Source: Colletes latitarsis
Lineage: Eukaryota > Arthropoda > Insecta > Hymenoptera > Colletidae
Direction: 5' to 3'
DNA: 64,000 nt
Assembly (NCBI RefSeq): GCF_051014445.1
Contig: NC_135141.1
Span: 7,750,001-7,814,000, forward strand
The translations under genes were made by a program, and so were the position numbers. Below, in pieces: positions 1 through 11,800 of this stretch. Every line of letters starts with the position of its first letter. Within the stretch, counting starts at the first letter, position 1. The notes below the pieces were generated by a model. That model was not told the DNA's origin, did not search any database, and saw nothing but the letters and a program-made list of their open reading frames with translations.

Positions 1-1332
1 GGGCCCGGCGGGACGAGTTCGCCGCCTCTATGTGGCAATGGCTCGGTCGGTGGCCCTATACGGGGCCCCCGTCTGGGCGGACCACCTGGCGGCCTCCCGG
101 CGCAACATGACGATGCTGCATCGGGTGCAGAGGCGGATGGCGCTGAGAGTCGTCTGCTGCTACCGGACCGTGTCGCATGAGGCGGCGACGGTTCTTGCAG
201 GGATGCCGCCCATGGATCTCCTCGCGCGGTCGCACGCGATGATGTATCGTCATCGTGTCGACCGTCGCGCGGGTATGGGGGCGGTCCCGGGAGAGCAGGA
301 ACCTGCTTGGGGCGATTTGAAGCGCCAGGCCCGGCAGTTCGTGGTGCTCGCGTGGCAGGAGCGGTTGGCCCTGCCAACTGCGGGGCACCGGACAGTCGGG
401 GCTGTTGGGCCACTCCTGTGTGAGTGGCTGGACAGAGGCCAAGGAAGCCTTACTTACCGGATGGCACAGGTATTTTCCGGGCATGGTAGCTTCGGAGGAT
501 ACCTGTGCCGGATAGGGAAGGAGCCGATGGCGCGTTGCTGCCATTGTGACGCCGAGCAGGACACGGCTGATCCTACCCTCCAGGTACGCCCAGCGTGGGA
601 GTGGGAGCGCCGTGTCCTGGTCAGCGTCATAGGGCGGGATGTCTCGCTGCCGGGTGTGGTGCGCGCCATGCTCAGCAGCGAGAGGAAGTGGAGGGCCGTG
701 GCCGTCTTCTGCGAGACCGTAATGCTGCAGAAGGAGGCCGCGGGAAGGGAGCGCGAGGACGTCGCCCGGGCGCCAGGCGTCGCGGCCTTTGCGCGGCGGA
801 TGACCCTGGCTGGGAGGGGGCCCTGAGGGGAGCCTCCTCCCGCCAGGCGGCGATGGATCGGATCGGGTGGGTCCGGCCCACGGGGAGGCACCCTCGGTGG
901 CCTGGAGCGGCCATGAGCTCCCGGCCGCCGAGGGGTAGAAACGGGGTCGCAGGCGGTTGCGAGTTGGGGGTTCGCAGCCCGCCACTAAATGCGGCCCCGG
1001 GACGGATGGCGGCGGGATGGAGTGGCCCCGTCCTGCTGCTATGAGGCAGAGTGTCTACCGGGGGGACCGTTTGTCCCCCCCGGGGATGGGCGCAAAGCGC
1101 GGGCACGGGGAGGATACCGGAAGAATGCTTCGAGCGATTCCCGGTATACTCCCAAATCGTGCGGAAGGGTCACCGTGGGGTTTTTAGTGAGTAGGTCCCG
1201 CGCCCGGCATTCTACGGGCGCGGGGAATCCCACACAACCCTCCCGCCTCTCTCCAAAGAGGTGGGAGGGAGTCTTTCGAAGATTGGAAAATCTTCCCCAC
1301 GACAAAAAAAAAAAAAAAGAAAAAAAAAAAAA
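1..1332 (+). mobile_element. R1-clade non-LTR retrotransposon, family B, 3' part
   Basis: The window opens inside the 3' half of a non-LTR element. The end of its reverse-transcriptase ORF (2-826) is followed by a 3' UTR of about 480 bp and an A-rich tail (1303-1332) that abuts the 19-bp satellite. The 3' UTR matches those of the copies ending at 43915, 49915, 56084 and 59425, including the GC-rich hairpins near the tail, so they form one family (family B here). The 3' junction reads A-tail then GTTAGCTAGTAAGC, the first register of the satellite unit. The 5' end lies outside the window, so full length and target duplication cannot be judged. Confidence 0.9.
2..826 (+). pseudogene. R1-type ORF2 C-terminal region (partial)
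   Basis: The frame is open from base 2, so the protein continues upstream of the window. It covers the region after the reverse-transcriptase catalytic core: the thumb-like segment with VALYGAPVWAD, then the C-terminal domain typical of R1-clade ORF2 (SLTYRMAQVFSGHGSFG, YLCRIGKE). The usual C-terminal zinc-finger is damaged: the two cysteines of CCHC are kept, but the later His and Cys seen in sister copies (DHTLEVC) read DPTLQVR, so two ligands are missing. The C-terminus is also shorter than in the copy at 59965-62929. In an intact element this protein would nick target DNA and reverse transcribe the element RNA. This copy is a dead remnant. Confidence 0.85.
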
Positions 1333-1534
1333 GTTAGCTAGTAAGCAAGTAGCACCCTAGTAAGGAAGCAGTTAGCTAGTAAGAAAGCAGCGGGCTAGTA
1401 AGCAAGCAGTAAGTGTGTCAGCGAGCTGTAACCTAGTAAGCCAGCAGTAAGCTAATAAGCGAGCAAGAATCTAGATAGCGAGCAGGGACCTAGTAGGAGA
1501 GCAGAATGCTAGTAAGTTAGCAGTAAGCTATTAA
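1333..1534. repeat. 19-bp satellite, block 1
   Basis: Tandem variants of AGTAAGCTAGTAAGCAAGC. The block contains the left flank of the piggyBac insertion and is one unit of a 190-bp higher-order repeat (10 x 19) that recurs at about 3820 and 4010. Confidence 0.9.
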
Positions 1535-1550
1535 CCTCTTAGGCACTATG

Positions 1551-1655
1551 CGCCACTATAGTGGCTTTCGCGGATATCATCTTTCTGTATGACGCGCCAC
1601 CACAGTGGCTTTCGCGGATGTCATCTGTCTGTACGACGCGCCACTATAGTGGCGC
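1551..1655. repeat. Subterminal palindrome repeats of piggyBac (44-bp spacing)
   Basis: Three copies of a CGCCACYAYAGTGGC palindrome start at 1551, 1595 and 1639, exactly 44 bp apart, with TTTCGCGGAT(A/G)TCATC spacers between them. The third is an 18-bp perfect palindrome, GCGCCACTATAGTGGCGC (1638-1655). By analogy with other DNA transposons these may be transposase-binding sites; that is inference. Confidence 0.75.
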
Positions 1656-1897
1656 ACTCTACTGGCACACTCGCTCACCGTTTGAATAAAGTAATCATTT
1701 TTACATATTGTTTTGCATTCATATCGATTGTTAATTGTTTTCGCAATATACAGCCTGTTCTTTATCTACCCGTGTCAAGTATGAATTGTTGCTTTTTATT
1801 TAAATAAATATACCATTTGATCTTAATATACCTGATTCTCCTTTTATTATGCCTTTTTAACACATCCTTATAATTTGTTAGAATCTATAACCTTAAA

Positions 1898-3570
1898 ATG
1901 CCGCTTCAAGGTAGAAAACGGAGATCAATTTATTACAATTCAGGAAGCGACTCGCAAATAGAAAATAATATGAACAAGAACATGCGTGGCAGGAAAAATA
2001 TAAAAAGATTTAGAATACCCAGTTCTTCCGACTCAGATGATTTCGATGTGCCCCGAAGGGAAACCGTCAGAAGAATAATCTGGTCACACGAAAATTTGGA
2101 GCCGCAAGTACATGTATTTGATTCCCGAAATTCTGGCATGAGGACTCGGCTCAATCGATCGGCAACACCGATCGATTATTTCCAGCTATTCTTCTCAGAA
2201 GATTTGGTTTTATTTATTGTGGAAAAAACTAATGAATATAGGAAGTTCAAGAAGAACACTTCCAGGCGCTCTTTTATAAAAGCTCACGAAGGAAAAGTCA
2301 CATTAAGTGAAATGTATAATTTGTTTGTAATTCGTTTGTTAATGTCGCGGGTAAAGAAACTACATTTTTCAGAGTATTGGACAAAAGATAAATTTCTTCG
2401 AACTGATGTTTTCGGCAAAATAATGAGTAGAGATAGATACGCGTTTTTGTTACGCAACCTTTATTTTACTGAAGTTCAGTCAGAAAAATCCAATAGATTG
2501 ACAAAAATTAGAGAACTTTGCGATAAGCTTTGCAGTTCGTTTGCAAATTGTTTTACTCCGTTTCGCAATTTATGCATCGACGAAAGCTTATTGTTATACA
2601 ATGGACGTCTCTCATTCAAGCAATATATCCCATCCAAACGCAATAGGTTTGGTATAAAATCCTTTGTATTATGTGACTGCAAGACGGGATTTGTGTTAAA
2701 TTTTGTTTTATATGCCGGAAGTGATTCCGATATCACAAAAATGGATGATAAATATTTAGGAAAATCGGCTGAGGTGGTACTGACATTACTTAAGTCTTAT
2801 TTAGGAAAGGGGCATACATTATTTGTCGATAACTGGTATACCAGCCCAACCTTATTTAGTTACTTGTATAATAACAAAACGAACGCGTGCGGCACCGTAA
2901 AACCGCGAAGAAAAGACATGCCTGTTATGAGTGAAAAATTAGAAAGTGGTTAGTTATCTTTCCGATCGTCGTCCAATATTCTTGCCGTCAAATGGAAAGA
3001 CAAACGCGATGTATACGTATTGTCAACTTGCCACTCCGCGGATTACATAACTACGAAAAAAATAAATTATCGGACAGGAGAAAGAGTACAAAAACCATCT
3101 TGCATTGTCAATTACACTACCAATATGGGAGCAGTCGACAATAGAGATAAAGTAATATCTAGTGTGCAGTCTATCCGAAAGAGCATCAAATGGTATAAGA
3201 AATTTTTTTTTCATTTACTTGATGTCGCTATTTGGAATGCATACTCTTTGTACAGGTTTGAAAAAAACCGGACGTTACAATGCGAGCCTTTCATCTTAAA
3301 TTGCTAAAAGAAATTTTTAAAAAGTACAGGGACATGAACAATAACATTATCTGCAGGAAATCTACGGTTGATTACCCGTTTAGACTAACCGACAAACATT
3401 TCCCATCCTGCTGTAAGTCTAACAAATCTAAAAAGATGCTACGAAATTGTGTCGTATGTTCAAAAAACGATAAAAGACGACGATCGCGCTACGAATGTGA
3501 AGACTGTGATGTTGGTTTTTGTGTTGTACCGTACTCAATTGTATTATTAATTATTAGAATAAATTGTTAA
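1898..3570 (+). pseudogene. piggyBac transposase, broken
   Basis: Translation from the ATG at 1898 gives a piggyBac DDE transposase of roughly 550 residues. The acidic N-terminus is followed by the catalytic core. The three catalytic acidic regions are visible: CIDESLLLYNGR, TLFVDNWYTS and GAVDNRD. The C-terminus (3410-3540) carries the Cys-rich domain with repeated CxxC pairs (NCVVC, CEDCDVGFC). Two lesions break it: an in-frame TAG at 2951-2953, after which the same frame continues to 3307, and a frameshift near 3280-3305 into the frame of the Cys-rich tail. An intact enzyme would excise and integrate at TTAA. With both lesions this copy is a relatively young pseudogene. No splice sites were assumed. 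Confidence 0.9.
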
Positions 3571-3762
3571 AGTTAAAATGCGTGTATCATATCTTTAAGA
3601 AAAACTATAATTTAATCATCAAACACTTCATTCCAATGTACTCGTGTAAAGAACAGCATTATCCGTCACATATTGCAGTGCTGTATCATTTACACGTAAT
3701 TTGCGTTGAACTCTGCCGTACAGAGTAACAGCTCCGCGCAAAATTCAGCCGTGCCTAAGAGG

Positions 3763-4780
3763 TTAAGGAACCAGTAAGCTAGTAAGCAAGCAGGAATTCA
3801 CTAAGGAAGCGGTAATGCTTGAAAGCAACCAGTAAGCAAGTAAGCGAGCTGTAACCTAGTAAGCCAGCAGTAAGCTAGTAAGCGAGCAGGAAGCTAGAAA
3901 GCGAGCAGGGACCTAGTAAGAGAGCAGAATTCTAGTTAGCTAGCAGTAAGCTATTAAGGAACCAGTAAGCTAGTAAGCAAGCAGTAAGCATGTAAGCAAG
4001 CTGTAAGTTGGTAACCAAGCAGTGAGCTAGTAAGAGAGCAAGGAGCTAGTAAGCGAGGAGGAAGCTAGTAAGGAAGCAGTAAGCTAGTAAGCGAGCAGAG
4101 ACCTCGTAAGGAGCAGAATGCTAGTAAGCTAGCAGTAAGCTATTAAGGTACCAGTAAGCTAGTATGCAAGCAGGATGCTAGTAAGGAATCAGTATGCTAG
4201 AAAGCAAGCAGTAAGCTAGTAGGCAAGCAGTGAGCTGGGAAGCAAGTAGCAGGCTAGTAAGCGTGCAGTAAGCTAGAAAGCAAGCAGGACACTAGTAAGG
4301 AAGCAGTTAGCTAGTAAGCAAGCTGTTAGCTAGTAAGAAAGCAGTTGGCTAGTAAGCTGACAGTTAGTTAGTAAGTATCCAGTAAGCTAGTAAGCTAGCA
4401 GTAAGCTTGTAAGCAAGCAGTAAGCTGGTAAGAAATCAGGTAGCTAGTAAGGATGTAGTAAGCTAATAAGAAAGCAATAAGCTAGTATGCAAGCAGTAAG
4501 CTAGTAAGCAAGCAGAACGCTAGTAAGCAAGCGGCAAGCTGAAAAGCATGTAGCAATCTAGTAAGCAAGCAGTAAGCTTGTAGGCAAGCAGTAAGTTTGT
4601 AGGCAAGCAGTAAGCTAGTAAGCAAGCAGTATGCTAGTAAGCAAACGGTAAGTTAGTAAGAAAGCAGTTAGTAAGCCAGCAGTAAGATCGAAAGCAGCAA
4701 GCAAGATTGTAAGCAAGCAGGATGCGAGTAAGCTGGTAGTAAGCTAGTAAGGAAGCAGTAAGCTAGTAAGCAAGTAGTAT
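3763..4780. repeat. 19-bp satellite, block 2
   Basis: Tandem 19-bp variants. Two consecutive 190-bp higher-order units are seen: the landmark AGCAGGG/AGCAGAG at 3904 recurs at 4094, and CTATTAAGG recurs near 3953 and 4140. No other structure was seen. Confidence 0.9.
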
Positions 4781-5246
4781 TGATTAGAGTAAGGTATAAG
4801 AATTAGGATAAGATGTAGAAATATGTTTATTATACCGTCTCCGTGTTTAGATTAATGTGCGAGCGGTGTGGATTGCGTGAGAGAGAGAGAGAGTGAATGA
4901 GTCTTGTGGGAGCGTGTCATGTGTGCTGACGGTTGGCGCGACCGTCACCGATCTATGGACGATATATGAAAGATCAACGGTTTGTCGTTCGCGATCCTGT
5001 AACGGCAGAACGATCCAAGCTGTCGATCCGATTGTACGTGATATCGAGAACGGACCTTCGTCGCCCTTGTGCATTCCCCTAGGGAGTTGCCCTTGCAACT
5101 GTTATCGGGCACGTGCCCACCTCGTCCCTGTTACGCTTGCAGCAGTGTGAACGTTGTGCAATCTTACAATAAATTTGTGACTGTGTGAATTGCTCCGCCA
5201 TTCTTCGCGTCTCTGTTCCTCGTCCGCGCCTCTTTTCGTCTGTACA
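4781..5246 (+). mobile_element. Solo LTR, family LTR-A, copy 1
   Basis: A 466-bp segment starting TGATTAGAGT and ending TCTGTACA, flanked by the 5-bp duplication AGTAT (4776-4780 and 5247-5251), as for LTR retroelements with TG...CA termini. It holds a (GA)n run near 4880, an AATAAA at 5168-5173 and no convincing coding capacity. The copy at 27424-27889 has the same length, so it is most likely a solo LTR left by recombination. The superfamily (Gypsy, Bel or Copia) cannot be read from the LTR alone. Confidence 0.75.
5168..5173 (+). promoter_or_regulatory. AATAAA polyadenylation signal in LTR-A
   Basis: AATAAA is placed 73 bp before the LTR end, a position compatible with the R-region polyadenylation signal of an LTR read on the + strand. 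It also helps orient the LTR. Confidence 0.5.
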
Positions 5247-7344
5247 AGTATGCTAGTAAGCAGCAGTGAGCTAGTAAGCGAGCAGCGAGCTAGTAAGGAA
5301 GCGGCATGTTAGTAAGCAAGAAGTAAGCTAGTAAGCAACCAGTAAGCTAGTCAGCACGCTATAAGCAAGTAAGCAAGAAGTAAGGTTGTAAGCAAGCAGC
5401 AAGCTAGTAGGCAAGTAGTGAGCTAGTAAGAAAGCAGTAAGATAGTAACAAAGCACTAAGCTAGTAAGCAACCAGTAAGCTAGAAAGCAAGCAGTAAGCT
5501 AGTAGCAAAGCAGTAAGTTTGTAGCGAAGCAGTAACCTGGTAAGCAGGCTGGAAGCTAGTAAGCATTCGTCTGGTAAGAGAGCGGTAAGTTAGTAAGAAT
5601 GCAGTAAGTTAGGAAAAAAGCAGGACTGTTGTAAGCAAGCAGTAAGGTAGTAAGCAAACAGTAAGATTGTAAGCAAGCACCAGGATAGTCAGAAAGTAGA
5701 TAGCTAGTAAGAAAGCAGTATGCTAGCAAGCAAGCAGTAAGCTAGAAAGCAAGCAGCAAGCAATTAAGGAAGTAGTAAGCTACTAAGCAGGCAGTAAGCC
5801 AGTAAGCAAGCTGTGAGCTAGTAAGCGAGGAGGAAGCTAGTAAGGAAGCGGTATGCTGGTAAGCAAGCAGTAAGTTAGTAAGCAAGCAGTGAGCTAGTAA
5901 CATAGCAGTAATCTAGTAAGAAAGCAGTATGCAGGTTGGAAAGCAGTTGGCTAGTAAGCAAGTAGTAAGCCTGTAAGCAAGCAGTACGCTAGTAAGCATG
6001 CAGTGAGATAGTAAGCTAGCAGTGAGGTAGTAAGCTAGCAGTAAGCTAGTAAACAAGCATGAAGGAACAAAGCAAGCAGTAAGTTAGTATGGATGCAGTA
6101 ACCTGGTAAGAAAGTAGTTAGCTAGTAAGCAAGTAGTAAGCCATTAAGCATGCTGTAAGCTACCAAGCAAGCAGTGTGCTAGTAAGAAAGCAATTAGCTA
6201 ATAAGAAAGCAGTATGCTAGTAGGCAGGCAGTGAGATAGTAAGCTAGCAGAAAGCTAGTAAGGAAGCAGTATGCTAGAAGGCAAGCTGTAAGCTAGAAAG
6301 CGAGCAGCAGGCTAGTGAGGAAGCAGTAAGCTAGAAAGTAAGCGGCAGACTATTAAGCAAGCAGTGAGATAGTCAGCGAGGAGTAATCTAGTAAGCAAGC
6401 AGTGAGCTAGTAAGAAAGCAGTAGGCTAGTGAACAAGCAGCAAGCAAGTAAGCAAGCAGTAAGCTAGTAACAAAGCTGTAAGTTAGTAACAAAGCAGTAA
6501 GTTAGTAACAAAGCAGTATGCTGGTAAGCAAGCAGGAAGCTAGTAAGGAAGCATTTGGCTAATAGGGAAACAGTAAGGTAATAAAGAAGCAGTAAGATAG
6601 GAAGAAAGCAGGAATGTAGTAAGAGAGCAGTTAGGTAGTAAGCTAGCAGTAAGCTAGTAAGCATGCAGTAAGCTAGTTAGCAAGCAGTATGCTTGTAAGC
6701 AACCAGTATGCTAGTAAGCAAGCAGCAAGCTGGTAAGAATGCAATTAGCTAGCAAGCAAGCTGTAAGCTAGCATGCAAGCAGAGAACTAGAAAGCGAGCA
6801 CGGAGCTAGTAAGGAATCGGTAAGCTAGTAAGCGAGGAGGAGACCAGTAAGGAAGCAGTTTGATGGTTAGCAAGCTGTGATGCTAGTAAACAGCCAGTAA
6901 GCCAGTACGCAAGCAGTAAGCAGGTAAGAAGGCAGTATGCTAGTAAGCAGAATGTAAGCTAGAAATCAAGTAGTAAGCTAGATAGCAAGCAGTGTGCTAG
7001 AAAGCGAGCAGTGAGCTAGTAATCGTGGAGGGAGCTAGTAACAAAGCAGTAAACCAGTAAGCCAACGGTATACTGGTAAGAAAGCAGTTATATAGTAAGC
7101 AAGTAGTATGGTGGTAAGCAAGCTGTAAGCTAGAAAGCAAGCAGCAGGCTAGTAAGCATGCTGTTAGCGAGCAAGCTAGGAGTAAGCTGGTAAGCAAGCA
7201 GTGTGCTAGGAAACGTGGAGGAAGATCGCAAAGAAGCAGCATGATAGTAAGCAAGCAATGAGCTAGTAAGCGAGGAGAAAGCCAGTAAGGAAGCAGCATG
7301 ATTGTCAGCAACCAGTAAGATAGTAAGCAACAAGTAAGCTAGTA
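5247..7344. repeat. 19-bp satellite, block 3
   Basis: Tandem 19-bp variants. A stretch of about 165 bp at 5712-5878 recurs almost unchanged at 12888-13055, and 6722-7000 recurs at about 30345-30840. These show block duplication rather than independent drift. The Leu-rich open frames on the - strand here are a by-product of the repeat. Confidence 0.9.
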
Positions 7345-7372
7345 GAGTCTCGCTTGAGCCGTCACAGCGTTA

Positions 7373-7378
7373 GGACGT
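7373..7378 (+). promoter_or_regulatory. Candidate downstream promoter element (DPE)
   Basis: GGACGT lies about 29 bases from the first base of the I-like element. Insect I and Jockey elements use an internal promoter with a DPE near +28 to +33 relative to a start at the first base of the element. Sequence and spacing fit; function is inferred. Confidence 0.45.
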
Positions 7379-7505
7379 ACTTGTTTACTCTCATGCCAGC
7401 GAGTTTACCATTCGATTCTATTATATAGTGAACCTATTACGACAAAATAAGTTTCTGTGCTTTCTGTGTTCTGAAGTACTTTTCGTGGAAGGAGTATCAG
7501 CATAA

Positions 7506-8861
7506 ATGAGTGCCTCCAATATTGGAGGTGCCCATTCTCAACGTTGTGTAAACTATACTGGAGTAAAACCAACAATGTCTACAACAATGTCTACATCAAA
7601 AGTATCGTATGCTCAAGTTACCCAAAATGTTTTTGTTTCGGAAAAGGATCATGCCATTGTAGTCGATGCAATAGAAGGAATCGCGATCAAAGAATACACC
7701 ATATCCATTGGAAAATTAGTCGGTCCAAGTAATATACGATTCAGATCCAGAATTTCTCACGGGAGAGTATATCTATATTTGAGCAGTCAAACTATTGTTG
7801 ACACTCACCTCAGTACCCACAAAAATGTAAACATTAGCGGTCACATTCTTGAAATACGTCCGCTTGTTTTTCCTGCTAAACGTATAATATTGTCTAATGT
7901 ATGCCCAACAATACCGAACAATATTATCGAAAATAAATTGATAGTACTGAATATATCTATAAAATCTCAAATATCGTATATTCGAGCAGGAATGACTGAA
8001 CCTGGATACAGTCATATTCTGAGTTTCAGAAGACAAGTGTATATTGATCCAGATGATATTAATAAACTACCAGATGCTATGCAAATAAACTATGAAAACA
8101 CATTATACTGGATTTACATTTCAACTGTAAAATTGACGTGTTTCATTTGTAAAGCCGAAGGTCATCTCGCCAAGCACTGTAAAAATAGTGGCACTGTCAA
8201 TCAAGAATCTTCAGTTACCCTTCAGCAGGAAGATCATACTTCTTTCACTCCAATGGTCGACCTTGAGAAGGAATCCAGTAATGATATGACTACTTACAGT
8301 CAGGTGATGGATGACATATCTGATAATAACAACCTTTCTCAAGAAATTCATCAGGATAATCAAGCATCAAACGAAGAAAACAATTCATTCAAAGTTCCTC
8401 TTGTACTCAGCATCAAACGTCCTCATTCAGACAACAATTCGGTCTACAACTACTCTAATTTAAGTGAAATTCCAAGTACTACGCACATCGAAATTTAAAA
8501 AACCATATGCAAAAACATAAAAAAAAAAAATAAGAAGTCTAAGACAGATAGCTTTTCAGATGAATTTAAAGAACAATTCGATTTCATAAAACCACTCATT
8601 AGGAGTACGACACAAAACCCTCCTCTCAGTGTTGAGAATTTAACCAATTTTATTGTGGAAAGTTTGAACAACTCAGATATACAAGGACTTGCTTCTAAAT
8701 TCACCAACGACACTCCAGCACTTATCGAAATGTTAAAACAAACGCAAAAACACATCAAAAAGAAAACATATAAGGTTCTGATTTCCAGTATTATTAAAAA
8801 GTTACTATCAAATAAGAAAGACACTTCTAGTGAGGATTTTAGCTCTTCAGAAGACCAATGA
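7506..8861 (+). pseudogene. I-like ORF1 (gag-like RNA-binding protein), one in-frame stop
   Basis: The ATG at 7506 opens a frame of about 451 codons ending TGA at 8859-8861, broken only by an in-frame TAA at 8496-8498 in an A-rich stretch. A CCHC zinc knuckle, CFICKAEGHLAKHC, lies near residues 213-226, the nucleic-acid-binding signature of non-LTR ORF1. The part before it resembles the esterase-free, RRM-like region of insect ORF1 proteins, but I could not assign it firmly. The C-terminal part is Lys-rich and ends in a Ser/Glu-rich tail. It would coat element RNA. The stop codon overlaps the ORF2 start as ATGA (8858-8861), which suggests coupled translation. Confidence 0.85.
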
Positions 8862-11800
8862 ATAATTCAAATTTGTTATTTCAATCGCAATCTCCCACCT
8901 ATTCTACTCAACGTAGTCGCAGCTCCTCAAATTTACGTCTGTTCTTCTGGAATGCAAGAAGCATCATACAACGGAAAGAAGAAGTTGAAGTTTTGTTAAA
9001 AAATTTAGACATATTTGTGTGTGTGGAATCGTGGTTGACTCCTGAAAAAGACTTAATGTTTCCAAGCTTTAATGCATATAGACGTGATAGATTACATTCT
9101 CGCGGAGGCGGCATTATTTTTCTTATACGTAAGTCCATTGCGTTTTCAGAGATAAATCATTTAATTTCAGTTCATGACTCCATCGAAATTGGTGGCGTAA
9201 ATTTAACTAATATTAATCCCCCTTTAAAGATAATATCTTGCTATAGAACTCCAGGTTCTGTTCTTTCCCAATCTCAATGGGATCAACTGGTTAGTAATAT
9301 TGGAAGAAATGACAATTGTATTTTCATGAGGGACTTTAACTCCCCTCATAGGATATGGAATTGTTCCATTACTGACCAGAATGGTGAAAGGCTTTTGCAG
9401 GCTATTGGTAAGAATGATTTATTTCTGCACAACCCAAATTCATTCACTCATATCGATCTTTATAGGAATAATAAGTCTAATATTGACCTCATCCTATCAC
9501 CTATGAATATTGCAGATAAAATTAACATTAAGGTTTATGATGAATCTCTAGGTTCTGACTATTCTCCTATCTTTTTTGACATTTTGGTCGAAAAAAATTA
9601 TTATTATAGAAAATCTTTTAAAATTGATTCTGTTCGCACAGATTGCGACGGTGCCCTATCATACCTAGATATTCATTATGTTGATTTTTTTGATCCTCTT
9701 TATGACACTTTAACTGGTAGTGAAAAATATAAATTTTCTATTAATGTACTAACGAATTCCATTAAGCACAACACTCCTGAAAGGAAAAGAGTAAATCTTC
9801 GTAGACATAGAAATCCTGTCCCTTGGTGGGACTTGGAATATGATAAGTTCAAAAGACTAAGAAAAGCTGCATATAAAAAATGGGAATATTCTCATAACCT
9901 AACTGATTTAATTAACTATAAGAAAATTGCAGCTCAAACAAAGAAATTATTTAAAAAGAAAGAAGGATAGTTTTAGGGAATTCGCTGAAAAAATCAACAT
10001 TCATACTGATACAAAATTTGCTTGGAACAGAGTTAGAATTTAAAAAAATAAATGGGTTAAAATTAACCCAAAGAGCATAACTGAGAATCTCTAAAATGAA
10101 AATCAAATTTTGTCTTCTCTGGACAAGATTAGTCCTCCATGGGTTCCTACTGATCCTACCTATATACCAAACGGTAATGTCAATGAGTTTTTTGATGAAT
10201 GCTTCAATCTAATCGAATTTAACGCTGCCTTAACCTCACGATATGATGGCTCGGCTCCGGGTCTTGACGGGATCAATTATCTAGTTATCAAAACATTATC
10301 TGTACAATATAAGCTATTACTTCTAGATATTTATAACGAAATTTACTTATCAAATGACTACCCTCAGGAATGGAATCAATATTACATTCATTTCATTGGA
10401 AAATCAGACAAAAAAAGCGTCCGTCCTATAGACCTTTCCTCTTGCTTCTGTAAACTGTTTGAAACGCTTATAAAAAATAGGTTACAATGGTGGATTGAAC
10501 ACCAAAATCTACTTCCAGCTAGCCAAACGGGTTTTCGTAAAGGACAATCATGTATAGATAATGCCACCAAGCTAATGTTATACATTCAGGAAGGATTTTA
10601 TAAGAGAAAGGACACCTTGGCAGCCTTTTTGGATGTCCAAGGTGCTTTTGATAACGTTAATAGTGATATTTTGTTGAACAAACTTGCCTCTGTAGGTTTG
10701 CACTGACCGTTTAATTCGATTTGTTAAATTTTTAACATACAAAAGAGAAATATTCACAAGTTTGACAGGCGACGAAGTTAGATTTGTCTTCAAAGGTGTC
10801 CCCCAAGGAGGTGTATTAAGTCCACTTCTTTATCTAATATATGTTTCAAAAATTACTGAAAATTTGCCCAAAAATATTTATGTATCTCAATTTGCAGATG
10901 ACATTGCAGTTTATTCAAAAATCTCTCCACTAAGAAAATGTAAACATCTTATAGAAAGAAAAATAGAAAATCTATTTTCATTATAAAGTGTAACCTTCTT
11001 TTATTAGGTTTGGAACTTAGCCCACAGAAAACAGCCTTCCTTCACTTTAACAACAAAAAGATCCTCCCTGGACAAACTGAAATTAAAGTAAATGTTTGCA
11101 TTATCAAATCTAACTGCTCCACTCGATTCTTAGGAATAATTTTTGATTATGAACTATCTTTCGAGATTCATTTATCTTATGTTCAAAACAAATGTATGAG
11201 AGCCTTAAATATCGTTATATTTCTATGCGGAACATGGTGGGGCTCAGACCCAACAACATTATTAATTCTTTACAAAAGTTTTGTTCGTTCAAATATTGAT
11301 TATGGATGCTTCATTTATTTTCCTACACGTAAAGATCTAAACTACAAACTAGAAAAAATTCAATTTTCTGCCATTAGATCGGGTTTAGGTTATCGTATAT
11401 CTACTCCTACCAACATTCTATTTGCTGAGTCAAAGCTCCCGTTAATAAGAGATCGTGAAAAATTCTTATGTAATAGCTACTTGAGTAAAGTTATTTCCAA
11501 TACTCCCATCCTGGTCAACAATGAAATACATCAATATTATTCCAAGACCAGAAATTTTAAACGCAAGAGGAAAAGACTTATACATCAATGTATTGATGAC
11601 ATCCCTATCATAAAAAGAAATTTAAGAATCAGTAACTGTTATGATATTTATCGTCTGGATTATAATGTTATTATTAATTCGATTCCAATAAATACTGAAC
11701 TTGATCATGATCTTAAAATATGTGACCATCCAAATTCCATATTACATAATTGGCTTTTAAACTGTGACTCATACGCAATTTTTACTGATGGTAGTAAAAT

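Larger units (their letters stand above)
1535..3762 (+). mobile_element. piggyBac-family DNA transposon, complete ends
   Basis: The element is bounded by the piggyBac hallmark TTAA duplications at 1531-1534 and 3763-3766 and by matching terminal inverted repeats CCTCTTAGGCAC (left) and GTGCCTAAGAGG (right). Its length is 2228 bp, normal for an autonomous piggyBac. The AT-rich interior contrasts with the satellite. Left subterminal palindromes lie at 1551-1655, and the transposase occupies 1898-3570. The flanks GTAAGCTA and GGAACCAGTAAGC rejoin exactly at an unfilled paralogous site near 3953, which confirms clean insertion at TTAA. The transposase is broken, so the copy would need help to move. 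Confidence 0.95.

Noticed and set aside
1..1332. R1 insertion in ribosomal DNA
   Set aside because: No 28S rRNA sequence flanks any R1-clade copy here; flanks are satellite or LTR DNA.
1333..4780. CRISPR-like appearance of short regular repeats
   Set aside because: The units are contiguous 19-bp variants without unique spacers, and the window is eukaryotic.
4893..5150. 85- to 89-codon frames in LTR-A (4893 and 27524)
   Set aside because: They are conserved only as far as the duplicated LTRs are, have no domain and contain frame differences upstream. They are treated as LTR sequence.
6464..7333. Leu-rich open frames on the - strand (MLTSLLLAY...LTACLLAY) here and in most satellite blocks
   Set aside because: The 19-bp unit read three times gives a 19-residue hydrophobic repeat in any frame without a stop. 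The frames follow the satellite, not a gene.
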